Source: Apostichopus japonicus
Taxonomy: Eukaryota > Echinodermata > Holothuroidea > Aspidochirotida > Stichopodidae
NCBI RefSeq assembly: GCF_037975245.1
Contig: NC_092569.1
Location: 3,771,001-3,835,000, forward strand
Direction: 5' to 3'
Length of the DNA: 64,000 nt
Under the pieces are notes generated by a model that ran no database searches, was not told the origin of the DNA, and worked only from the letters and a program-made list of their open reading frames with translations. Positions 12,180-21,791 of this stretch are shown here, piece by piece. Within the stretch, counting starts at the first letter, position 1. The number at the start of each line of letters is the position of its first letter. The translations under genes and the position numbers were made by a program.

Positions 12180-13816
12180 ATATTGTCCTCTCACATCATA
12201 CTTCAAAGCACTCGTACTGACAGTATGAACAGTTCCTAACCCTATATCTGATTCTGATGCTAATACCACTCTATACTGTCCTCTCACATCATACTTCAAA
12301 GCACTTGCACTGACAGTATGAACAGTTTCTAACCCTATATCTGATTCTAATGCTTAAACCACTCTATACTGTCCTCTCATATCATACTTCAAAGCACTTG
12401 CACTGACAGTATGAACAGTTCCGACCCCTTTATCTGATTCTAATGCTAATACCACTCTATACTGTCCTCTCATATCATACTTCAAAGCACTTGCACTGAC
12501 AGTATGAACAGTTCCCAACCCTATATCTGATTCTAATGCTAATACCACTCTATACTGTCCTCTCATATCATACTTCAAAGCACTTGCACTGACAGTATGA
12601 ACAGTTCCCAACCCTATATCTGATTCTAATGCTAATACCACTCTATACTGTCCTCTCATATCATACTTCAAAGCACTTGCCCTGACAGTATGAACAGTTC
12701 CCAACCCTATATCTGATTCTAATGCTAATATCACTCTATACTGCCTCTCATATCATACTTCAAAGCACTTTCACTGACAGTATGAACAGTTCCGACCCTG
12801 TATCTGATTCTAATGCTAATACCACGCTATACTGTCCTCTCATATCATACTTCAAAGCACTTGCACTGACAGTATGAACAGTTCCGACCCTGTATCTGAT
12901 TCTAATGCTAATACCACTCTATACTGTCCTCTCATATCATACTTCAAAGCACTTGCACTGACAGTATGAACAGTTCCCAACCCTATATCTGATTCTAATG
13001 CTAATACCACTCCATACTGTCCTCTCATATCATACTTCAAAGCACTTGTACCGACAGTATGAACAGTTCCTAATCCTTTATCTGATTCTAATGCTTATAC
13101 CACTCTATACTGTCCTCTCACATCATGCTTCAAAGCACTCGTACTGACAGTATGAACAGTTCCTAATCCTTTATCTGATTCTAATGCTTATACCACTCTA
13201 TACTGTCCTCTCACATCATGCTTCAAAGCACTCGCACTGACAGTATGAACAGTTCCCAACCCTATATCTGATTCTAATGCTAATACCACTCTATACTGTC
13301 CTCTCATATCATACTGCAAAGCACTTGCACTGACAGTATGAACAGTTCCCAACCCTATATCTGATTCTAATGCTAATACCACTCTATACTGTCCTCTCAT
13401 ATCATACTTCAAAGCACTTGCCCTGACAGTATGAACAGTTCCCAACCCTATATCTGATTCTAATGCTAATATCACTCTATACTGCCTCTCATATCATACT
13501 TCAAAGCACTTGCACTGACAGAATGAACAGTTCCCAACCCTGTATCTGATTCTAATGCTAATACCACTCCATACTGTCCTCTCATATCATACTTCAAAGC
13601 ACTTGCACTGACAGTATGAACAGTTCCCAACCCTATATCTGATTCTAATGCTAATATCACTCTATACTGCCTCTCATATCATACTTCAAAGCACTTGCAC
13701 TGACAGTATGAACAGTTCCCAACCCTGTATCTGATTCTAATGCTAATACCACTCTATACTGTCCTCTCATATCATACTTCAAAGCACTTGCACTGACAGT
13801 ATGAACAGTTCCTGAA
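12180..13816 (-). repeat. 93-bp satellite, about 17.5 copies, open with a 31-residue period
   Basis: The unit contains CTCATATCATACTTCAAAGC, ACTGACAGTATGAACAGTTC and TCTGATTCTAATGCTAATAC. Its length is 93 bp, a multiple of three, so the minus strand reads as tandem 31-residue repeats containing ALESDIGLGTVHTV and SASALKYDMRGQYRVV. Frames stay open for up to four units (12354-12734) and are broken at 92-bp variants (ACTGCCTCTC instead of ACTGTCCTCTC near 12740, 13481 and 13667). The CCCTGACAG variant recurs at 12680 and 13423, about eight units apart, which suggests block duplication. I treat it as satellite DNA; a decayed repetitive protein is the alternative. Confidence 0.85.
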
Positions 13817-14284
13817 CCCTTGTCACAGGATACTCATACTGACCATACTGTAATTACGAGCCACTTTCCGAAAATGGCAAAAATTACAGTTTGTTTATAT
13901 TGTCCTGACCGAGGGTGCGGTAACGTGGGGGGCGGCTAGCCTGTAACAGTTTTGAAACCACGGCATCCCTTTTCTTTGTTTTTGTCGAATCGATAGAATT
14001 GGCTATTTTCCCCCGTTTAATAGCGGTCATTTAGGTGACAGTAAAAGAGGCTCTCGAGTTGAGTCTAATGTCTATATGATAAATACTCTACAGTGCGTAT
14101 GTAGTGACTGCTAAATATTACTTATCCAGCATTCACACTGGTGGGTTGTTATATGGAATGGTACTGTAGTTCTGTGACCTAGGCGTTAAAAATACACCAA
14201 GAGCATGAGAAACTTAGCGGAGTAATAAACATTAAAGGAGCTATTGTCCAATTAGCATCAACTTGGGGTAAGGCTGTATACCCA
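13817..14284. other. No feature recognised
   Basis: Unique-looking sequence between the 93-bp satellite and the 4.8-kb transposon. Confidence 0.4.
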
Positions 14285-14700
14285 CACTGTTAAAAATAAT
14301 GGGCAAAATTTACCCAACTTTTTAACCAACGTTGGGCATGTATTCAGCAACCTCAAAAGTTGGGCAAAAATTGACCAACCCAAATAGGTATAATAAATTC
14401 TCAACAGTTGGGAGGGGAATTACCCAACTGTTCAGGTTAGCCATTTCCCCAACTGTTGGGTGGGTCATTCATTTTGTTGGGCAAATCATTTAACCAACGT
14501 ATGGGTTAAGGCACCAGTAATGTATCCATCTGTTGGGCAGTTCATTTAGCCACCTGGTGGGTGTATACTAAATTTGTCCCAATTGTTGGACAATTCATTG
14601 ATTTTGTTGGGCATTTGCAACAACCAAATGTTGGGTTAATCCTGAACCACTTCCAACTGTTGGGGGTTTCTTAGATCGTGTTGGGCAATAATGGAAAAGA
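14285..14700. repeat. Left terminal and sub-terminal repeats of the 4.8-kb transposon
   Basis: Alternating direct and inverted copies of GTTGGGCA, ACCCAACTGTT and CCAACGTTGGGC spaced by about 30-50 bp after the terminal CACTGTTAAAA. Confidence 0.65.
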
Positions 14701-16709
14701 ACTGTTGGAATTCTAAAAAATCTTAGACATCACATCCTTTGAAATAAAGAAAGATACTGTATTTTGTAATACTTGGAACACCTTTATTCACTGACCTTGA
14801 AGAAGACATATATAACTATCATGGGTGAATAAACTTATTGTTGAATGAACTGAACTTGAACAAGACATATAACTATAATGGTTGAAGAAACTTATTGTTG
14901 ACTGAACAGTATAATTTGATATAAGAAGTCTTAAATTCAGGTATTCTTGAAACAAGGGTATGAACTGAAATAAATTAATTAATGAAGCCAAATGTTTCAT
15001 TTATGTAGGGTTCACGCACATTCCTTGGAAACTCATTTTGATCTGAAAACAACCTTCCCTAAAGTGACATTAACATTTGTGGCCTCAATTTTCTTAAGAA
15101 TCCCACAGGATAAATTTTATCGAAAAAAAATGCCAATGGCTTTGTGATTCCTTGCCATGAGAACTAAAATCCCCCTTGTACATCATACACCAACTTTGCA
15201 TTAATATTTTAACCTTTTAACTTAAGTTTAACCCCAAAAGTTTCAGTAATGTGGATCAAAAGCACATATACACCCTCCATTTCTGGAGTACCCATGTATG
15301 AAAGTGTACTGGTTAAAATTAATATTTAACCAATGCAAGGGTGGATCAAAATGGGCTGCAATCAAGGGGTGTAAAGCTCCATGCTATAGTTAAACAGGAA
15401 GCAAAACAGGTTGTCAGCAATGTTCTTGTACCTAAATGCTTACTGCCTTCAGCCCACTACTGCCCTTGCTGTCTTTTCTTGTTTAGGAAATGGAAATTTG
15501 CTGTGGTCAGACTCACTCCCTCTCTAGATCTATGTTAGGACCTATGTTTTCTGACCATAGCTAATCACTTATTAACTTTGTAGTCTTTTAAACTCATCAT
15601 TAATTAATTAATAATTATGTGGAACCATGTACAAAGTTGAATTTACAAAATTTAGAGCAATTTCTTTTGCACTTGAACAATTGTCTTCCACAATCTAATG
15701 ATATTGGCAAAACATTTTCCACAAAATGATTACTACCTAACTAGCCATCTTTAAATTGTTGAATAGGAAAAAGTCTATTTTTTAGATGAACATGAATGGA
15801 ACACTTTTAAACTTTTGTTCAAATGAATAATGGTAATAAAGGAGATATGAGGGCTTGCAAAAAAATGTCTTTGAAAATGTTCTTCATGATACTTAAAACA
15901 AAGATCCACAAATTTTGATATATTGCTATGCTAATTTCTGTGTTTCTGTGATGTGAAGCAAGCTATACAATGTTGATATGATTTAAAAACTGATAACATT
16001 CTTTAGGGCCATTCCACGTGACGTAAGTCACAAATCAGAGCGAAATGTTACACTTGTTTTCAATATCATGTTCAGTACAAGTCTGTAGTTCAGCTAGAAG
16101 CCTATAGTTACTGAACTTTGAAAACCCAAAATAAAGAAGGGAAGGGTCTATTCTACATATGTAAAAATGTAAAAATAGTGGATAGAAAGAGCACATATGT
16201 CAGTTCATTGTACACTAGCTCATCACACAGTAGTTGCTGGAAGAATTTTAATTGGTGGTGCAAATCAAGAGTAAGTTTCAAAAAAACATTTGCAGTCACA
16301 TAGTGCATGAAGCTCTGCCTTTCATGGGTGCCCTTAATAATGTTGTCATTTTGAATACAATAACAGTAAGTTCAAATCTAGATGTTCAGTTGTACATAAA
16401 AAGTCCTATGGACTAGTTCTGCGAAATATCTTAACTTAAGTGCTACAGTAGCTAAATAGTTCCTTAATTAGCCGTAAAATCACTGCATTACTGCCCATTT
16501 CAGCACGTTCTTTACACAAATGTAACCTACATATACTTGTATCATCCACTTTTTTTACCCAATTCCATGATAAATGCATGCTTCAAAAATGAATTTCTAG
16601 ACACCTTGTAATTTGTGTCGAAGTTTGAAACAGCGGTATTAGGGCTTTGGATATGTATCCCATTATGATACCTCGAGGAAAAAAGGCTCCGAGCTAGGTG
16701 ATAAACTGT
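14701..16709. other. Interior of the 4.8-kb transposon, non-coding part
   Basis: AT-rich sequence downstream of the minus-strand gene remnant. It probably includes that gene's 3' untranslated region and decayed filler. No protein-like frame longer than about 70 codons; those at 14788-15000 (-), 15341-15538 (+) and 16118-16303 (+) are not recognisable. Confidence 0.35.
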
Positions 16710-17039
16710 TTAAGGACTGGCAGCAGTCTTCATGAAAGCTCTGAAAGACCGGATGGAGGAGGAAAGATTCTTCATTCCTGATTGCTTATATATGCAACTT
16801 TCAATGAAATCTCAAACATTTCGGCAGTGGTGCTGGTACTGCAAGTTGAATATGTAGTGTGCTTTATAGCAGATGTCGACTCCTTCAGAGAGTGTCTGCA
16901 CGCTCACTGCGTGCCTCTCCAAGATAACAAACACTTGTGATGGTGTCAGCTTGAAGTCTGAGTAAAACCCAAGGATGAAAGGCTGAGATCTTCATTCACT
17001 GCTTATTCCCTGTAAGTATGAAGGCAAATGGGTGTGCTC
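16710..17039 (-). pseudogene. C-terminal exon remnant of a transposon-borne accessory protein
   Basis: After an acceptor (TTTCACAG, plus complement 17040-17047) one frame reads EHTHLPSYLQGISSE, a stop, RSQPFILGFYSDF, LTPSQVFVILERH, SLSEGVDICYKAHYI, FNLQYQHHCRNV, another stop, and DFIESCIY, ending at TAA 16710-16712. The order (a QPFI-L strand, an FFVV-like strand, then an aromatic-rich helical end with a YxFNxQY motif and a [FW]-I-x-x-x-[VI]-Y tail) matches, from memory, uncharacterised proteins with an N-terminal SAM-like domain that are multicopy in fish, lancelet and cnidarian genomes. The two in-frame stops mean this copy is dead. Function of the family is unknown to me. Splice phase is consistent with the exon at 17831-17952. 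Confidence 0.5.
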
Positions 17040-17374
17040 CTGTGAAACCAATAGAAGCAATGAAAAGTAGCTTTTCGTGTTCCATGTTCAAATTTATTTA
17101 TTTCTGGTGTGTGCTATATTACAGCCAAAACCATTTACTTTATGCATATCACAAATATGTTATTGAACTTGTAGTATAAATTAAAAATGGAAACGCTCCC
17201 TTTTGATATGTCTAACCAGTAGGATGATACCAGCACACCACTGATTCATATGTAGAATTAGTTTGGAGAGACTTAACTGACTTAAGATCATCCAAGTGAA
17301 CAAGAAGATTGTTGTAGGGCATTAGTTGGCACCTCCTTCCCATTCGAAATATAAATGTAGATCACAATGGGTAC

Positions 17375-17557
17375 ATGCTAGTTTTGAACTCAGGGATTTT
17401 GCACAATCCAATGTCCAACAATAGCAATACTACACCTAATACTACTGATACTACTAATACTACTACTACCACCAACGACAATGACAAGAAGAACAAGAAC
17501 AAGAAAAAAAAAAAGAAGAACAGCAACAATAACAATAATGATGAAAATACAGCTTAA
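17375..17557 (+). repeat. Low-complexity ACT/AAC/AAG tract
   Basis: From about 17425 to 17545 the sequence is AC and AAG triplet-rich (ACTACTACTA, then AAGAACAAGAACAAG, then AACAATAACAATAATG). The Thr/Asn/Lys-rich frame here is composition-driven and not a gene. Confidence 0.7.
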
Positions 17558-17639
17558 AGGGTTTTACAGATCAGTGGAGCCAGTCATAATTCTCCAACAA
17601 TCCTGGAGAGTAAGTTGCTGCAGTCTTTGTAATCCACAC

Positions 17640-17800
17640 AGGGTTTTGCTCAGGTTCCTCACAAGTTCACATTTTCACCTGAGTGGAGTGAGGCCATCAA
17701 GATAGAGTGCCTTGCCTAAGGACACAATGTAGCCGGGATTTGAACCACTGATTCTTGGATTACGAGATTCAAACCCTAGCTGATTACAAGCAAAGTCAGC
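17640..17800 (-). mobile_element. Probable SINE-derived fragment with CCTTAGGCAAGGCACT motif
   Basis: On the minus strand a GGTTCAAATCCCGGCTACA segment, resembling a tRNA T-arm or B box, is followed by TGTGTCCTTAGGCAAGGCAC and a TCACTCCACTCAGG stretch. The TGTGTCCTTGGGCAAGGCAC phrase is widespread in invertebrate dispersed repeats. No complete box A or tail can be fixed, so this is a fragment inside the larger transposon. Confidence 0.45.
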
Positions 17801-17830
17801 AGCTGATATGAATAATGCATTTAGACATAC

Positions 17831-17952
17831 CCTTTTTAATTCAATAAATGATGAAGCATGATCTGTTGCCGCTGATCGTCCTCCAGTTTTGGCCTAGCTC
17901 CTGGTCCCAAAAATAAGTGGTAACATGAGCAATGACAGGTTGTCCTTCTCCT
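17831..17952 (-). pseudogene. Middle exon remnant of the transposon-borne gene
   Basis: An acceptor (TTTTCACTTGCAG, plus complement about 17953-17965) and a donor (GTATGT, plus complement 17825-17830) bound a 122-bp piece. In one frame it reads EKDNLSLLMLPLIFGTRS, a stop, then AKTGGRSAATDHASSF and IELKR. The exon ends on a complete codon and the next piece (17039-16710) begins on one, so the two join in phase. The in-frame TAG marks it as decayed. No enzyme motif is visible. The segment DHASSFIELKR resembles the EAxxxFI-like helix of the same protein family. Confidence 0.45.
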
Positions 17953-18666
17953 CTGCAAGTGAAAACCAAAATGCCAAATTTAGCAAAGCATAAAAACCTC
18001 AAGTATATCAGGAAGTAAATACCAAATTCAATAGTCATCAGGTTAGAAACAATAGGGTAGGTAAGTAGCTGGGGGACCCCCTCCCATTCAAAGAAAGATA
18101 GTGATCCTGTATTCATTATGGGAAATATACAGAACATACTTAACATCATCAACCTGGTTGTTCCTGAGGTAATATGGTTAAAGGTCATTGTTTGACCTCT
18201 GCTGACTTAATTTATTGTCCTTTGACCTACAGTTTCTATATTATCTACAATAAACACTAAGAAATTACCGTAATATGCTGAAGCTACTGTAGCTTGCCAC
18301 TGTAGCATAATAAAAACGATACACACTGTAAACATAAGCCCAAGATTTCAACCACGGATCACCATAGGCTTATAATAAGGATAGAAAAGGTTATTGGAAG
18401 TTCGAACTCCACACTTAACCTTAACTAGCCTAGGAGTAGGACTCGCTTAAGTAATCTAGGCTAGGCATATAGTACGTACGTCGGTATACAGGTATTCTTT
18501 TGTCACTGTGATAGGCTACACTACTGTATAGGCTCTATACGCTAACGTTAGTATTACTAGTACTAGGCCTAGCATAGGAGTACAAAATGTTGATGAAAAT
18601 TGTGTGAAAGAATCGTCCCAGTTTATTCCGATTACTTCAATCCCTTCACTGAAATGATTACCTTTC

Positions 18667-18722
18667 ATAGACTGAATTATGTCGGGAACAAACAACCCCC
18701 AGCTCTTGAGTAGATCTTCCAT
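18667..18722 (-). pseudogene. First-exon remnant, SAM-like N-terminus
   Basis: An ATG in reasonable context (CGAAATGG) begins MEDLLKSWGLFVPDIIQSMK, followed immediately by a donor-like GGTAATC. The LxSWGLxxxI pattern resembles the first helices of SAM (sterile alpha motif) domains, which in these multicopy transposon proteins sit at the very N-terminus. The frame continues open through the donor to 18516 but loses protein character. I could not find the exon that should complete the SAM fold between 17966 and 18660, so it is either lost or too decayed to read. Confidence 0.4.
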
Positions 18723-18799
18723 TTCGACTTTTGAGGCTGTCAACTCGACGGAATATGTAACCCTTCGTCGTGCACGCGCGCTCAAGCACACTTTGCATT

Positions 18800-19071
18800 C
18801 AAAGTTGCCCAACGTTGGTAAACATCGCCAAGGTAAAGCCGAATGCTTGCCCATCGTATGGTATAAAGAACCGAAATTTCGCCCAACATACGATTACGAT
18901 GACAGAAAAGACCAACATGTGGACAAATATGAGCACGGAGTTTACCAACTCGATGGGTAAACAAACTAATCTGCGATTCGATCATTTTTATATATAAATT
19001 GGGCACTATTTGACCAACACAGTTGAAAGGGTACTTGCCCAACAACTTTTTTACCCAGTGTTTTAACAGTG
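18800..19071. repeat. Right terminal and sub-terminal repeats of the 4.8-kb transposon
   Basis: Contains GTTGCCCAACGTTGG, CGCCCAACATACG, ATTGGGCACTATTTG, GACCAACAC and TGCCCAACAACTT before the terminal TTTTAACAGTG. These mirror the motifs at the left end. Confidence 0.65.
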
Positions 19072-19530
19072 CACCAATAGAACTGCCTGTATGCTAGGCC
19101 GGTAACGTAAAGTAACTATCGACTATATTTAAATTATAACAACTGATCTAAAGAACTTGCGAAAGTTGTAGCAATGACTTCGGGAAAAAAAAGTTAGTAT
19201 CCACTAGCAGCGATTTTGGAGAAAGGTTACCCTCAAATAACATTAGCTATCGGTAACGCCGAAAGTAACAATAAACTTAAGTCTACATGTATACCAAGAG
19301 AGCTAAAGAACACAGGCAATATAATAATAATAATAATAATCAGCAGTTATTTTAACGAATCGACCACAAATGTGGGAGAAACCCGCAAGGGCTTATGGAT
19401 TACAACTTACACGTCGGGTGGCTTCCAATTCAATATTTTAACTCAAATTTGGAATATGTTCAATTTAGAAAGTCATTTCAGATGGGAAAACCGTAGATTG
19501 CTCTTGGATGAAAAACCCACATTACTATAA
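19072..19530. other. Unrecognised; short (AAT)n
   Basis: A small ATAATAATAATAAT run lies at 19320-19340. The 104-codon plus-strand frame 19216-19530 shows no domain. Confidence 0.35.
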
Positions 19531-19617
19531 CCCGGCCGGATTTCGAACCCGGAACCTCCCGATTGCTAACCCTCATTGCTTCAAATGCCACCGCCTTTGT
19601 CCACTCGGCCACATCAC
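19531..19617 (-). tRNA. tRNA-Ser-like sequence (tRNA pseudogene or SINE head)
   Basis: On the minus strand GTGGCCGAGTGGACAAAGGC is a good serine/leucine-type D arm and box A. An anticodon-like arm (GGCATTTGAAGC), a long variable-arm segment and CGGGTTCGAAATCCG as T arm and box B follow. The layout matches class II tRNAs such as tRNA-Ser. The anticodon stem has mismatches and no acceptor-stem pairing is convincing, so I favour a pseudogene or the head of a SINE over a working tRNA. Confidence 0.55.
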
Positions 19618-19715
19618 AGGCAAGGTTTACTAATAACCACTAGCCATCGACTTATGTTTTTGCTAGTCATCCAATGGCCATGACTATCGGTCATTATGGC
19701 AGTTAGAGTACACAG

Positions 19716-20583
19716 TTGTATAGTACTCCAGTACTATACAAAGTTGTATAGTACTCTAGTACTATATACACATCAGTTGTATAGTACACAGTTGTGCAGT
19801 ACTCTAGTACTATGCACAGTTGTATAGTACTCTGGTAATATACACAGTTGTATAGTACTCTAGTACTATACAAAGTTGTATAGTACTAGAGTACTATACA
19901 CAGTTGTATAGTACTCTAGTACTCTGTATAGAACTAGCGTACTACACAACTGTGTTTAGTACTAGAGTACTATACAACTGTGTATAGTACTAGAGTACTA
20001 TACAACTGTGTTTAGTACTAGAGTACTATACAACTGTGCATAGTACTAGAGTACTATACAACTGTGCATAGTACTAGAGTACTATACATAGTTGTATAGT
20101 ACTCTAGTACTATACATAGTTGTATAGTACTAGAGTACTATACATAGTTGTATAGTACTCTAGTACTATACATAGTTGTATATTACTCTAGTACTATACA
20201 CAGTTGTATAGTACTCTAGTACTATGCACAGTTGTATAGTACTCTAGTACTATGCACAGTTGTATAGTACTCTAGTACTAAACACAGTTGTATAGTACTC
20301 TAGTACTATACACAGTTGTATAGTACTCTAGTACTAAACACAGTTGTGTAGTACGCTAGTTCTATACACAGTTATATAGTACGCTAGTTCTATACACAAT
20401 TGTATAGTACTCTAGTACTATACATAGTTGTATAGTACTCTAGTACTATACATAGTTATATAGTACTCTAGTACTATACATAGTTGTATAGTACTCTAGT
20501 ACTATACAAAGTTGTATAGTACTCTAGTACTATACACATGTCAGTTGTATAGTACACAGTTGTATAGTACAGTTGTATAGTAC
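19716..20583. repeat. Palindromic ~28-bp satellite (TAGTACTCTAGTACTATACA family)
   Basis: About thirty units of CAGTTGTATAGTACTCTAGT followed by ACTATACA. Each unit contains TAGTACT-CT-AGTACTA, a 7-bp inverted repeat around a 2-bp centre. The centre reads CT in most units but AG in the block from about 19885 and 19930 to 20085 and near 20130, where the flanking GTTGTA also appears as TACAAC, so blocks of the array are inverted. The flanks contain ordinary unique sequence. Confidence 0.9.
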
Positions 20584-21361
<778 letters not shown>

Positions 21362-21530
21362 CTTTATTACGGCTTGGCTTGCCTATAAAGAGTGGTTATT
21401 CTGTGTAAATTGTCAGATTCCAAGCACCAGGGGTGCACTCTAGTCTGTACAATCATAACACTTGGGTAATACGCCCTCGATAACAATTATACAAAGCCAA
21501 TTTATACGCATTAACACACCAGTAGAATCA

Positions 21531-21596
21531 CTGTGGTCGAGTGGTACGGACTTCGGTCTGTGACACAAGATACGGGGGTTCGATTCCTACCTTCGC
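21531..21596 (+). promoter_or_regulatory. Pol III type 2 promoter boxes (tRNA-like)
   Basis: TGGTCGAGTGG at 21534-21544 fits the box A consensus TRGCNNAGYNGG closely. GGTTCGATTCC at 21577-21587 fits box B (GGTTCGANTCC) exactly. The 32-bp gap is within the normal tRNA range. The middle does not fold into a clean anticodon arm, so this is tRNA-like, not a tRNA gene. Box B overlaps the outer stem I strand of the ribozyme. Confidence 0.65.
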
Positions 21597-21638
21597 CTGA
21601 TGAGTCCCAAAAAAGGACGAAACCGGTCGTGAAGTGGA
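21585..21638 (+). ncRNA. Hammerhead ribozyme, type I with minimal stem III
   Basis: All core elements are present in order. CTGATGA is at 21597-21603. Stem II is GTCC (21604-21607) with GGAC (21615-21618), closed by CAAAAAA. GAAA is at 21619-21622. Stem III is the palindrome ACCGGT (21622-21627). The cleavage triplet GTC ends at 21628, so cleavage is predicted between 21628 and 21629. Stem I pairs CTTCGC (21591-21596) with GTGAAG (21629-21634), one G-U wobble included. After a small internal loop (TAC/T), TCC (21585-21587) pairs with GGA (21636-21638). A stem III with no loop cannot form well within one molecule, so activity may need dimers, as known for short-stem-III hammerheads in newt satellite and Penelope-type repeats. 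Confidence 0.8.
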
Positions 21639-21733
21639 TTTTTTTCTGGTGTTTTATTCTTTATTTACTTAAACTATATATCTGTCATACCACTTGCTAC
21701 ACCTTCATTAATATATATATATACATATACATA

Positions 21734-21782
<49 letters not shown>

Positions 21783-21791
<9 letters not shown>

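Larger units (their letters stand above)
14285..19071 (-). mobile_element. 4.8-kb DNA transposon with decayed minus-strand gene
   Basis: The left end reads CACTGTTAAAAATAATGGGC and the right end, reverse complemented, CACTGTTAAAACACTGGGTA, giving matching terminal inverted repeats. Both ends are followed by clusters of GTTGGGCA, ACCCAACTGTT and TTGACCAACAC motifs (14300-14690 and 18805-19060), like the sub-terminal transposase-binding arrays of several DNA transposon groups. Between them lie at least three minus-strand exon-like pieces: a SAM-like first exon, a middle exon and a C-terminal exon, with stop codons in the last two. A polyadenylation-like AATAAA on the minus strand lies near 14783-14788. 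No transposase was found and I see no clear target duplication, so the superfamily is unassigned. Confidence 0.65.
21529..21782 (+). mobile_element. tRNA-hammerhead SINE-like retroelement
   Basis: A tRNA-like head (box A at 21534-21544, box B at 21577-21587) runs directly into a hammerhead ribozyme (21585-21638). A short T-rich body follows (21639-21711) and then an (AT)n tail (21712-21782). An RNA polymerase III promoter, a self-cleaving ribozyme, no coding capacity and a simple-repeat tail are what a small non-autonomous retroelement would show. Hammerheads in pol III-driven repeats are known from schistosome satellite/SINE DNA, and type I hammerheads occur in Penelope-like elements and retrozymes. 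I saw no second copy in this window, so element borders are estimates. Confidence 0.65.

Noticed and set aside
19531-19617. Functional tRNA-Ser gene
   Set aside because: Good box A and box B, but the acceptor stem is not paired and the anticodon stem has mismatches.
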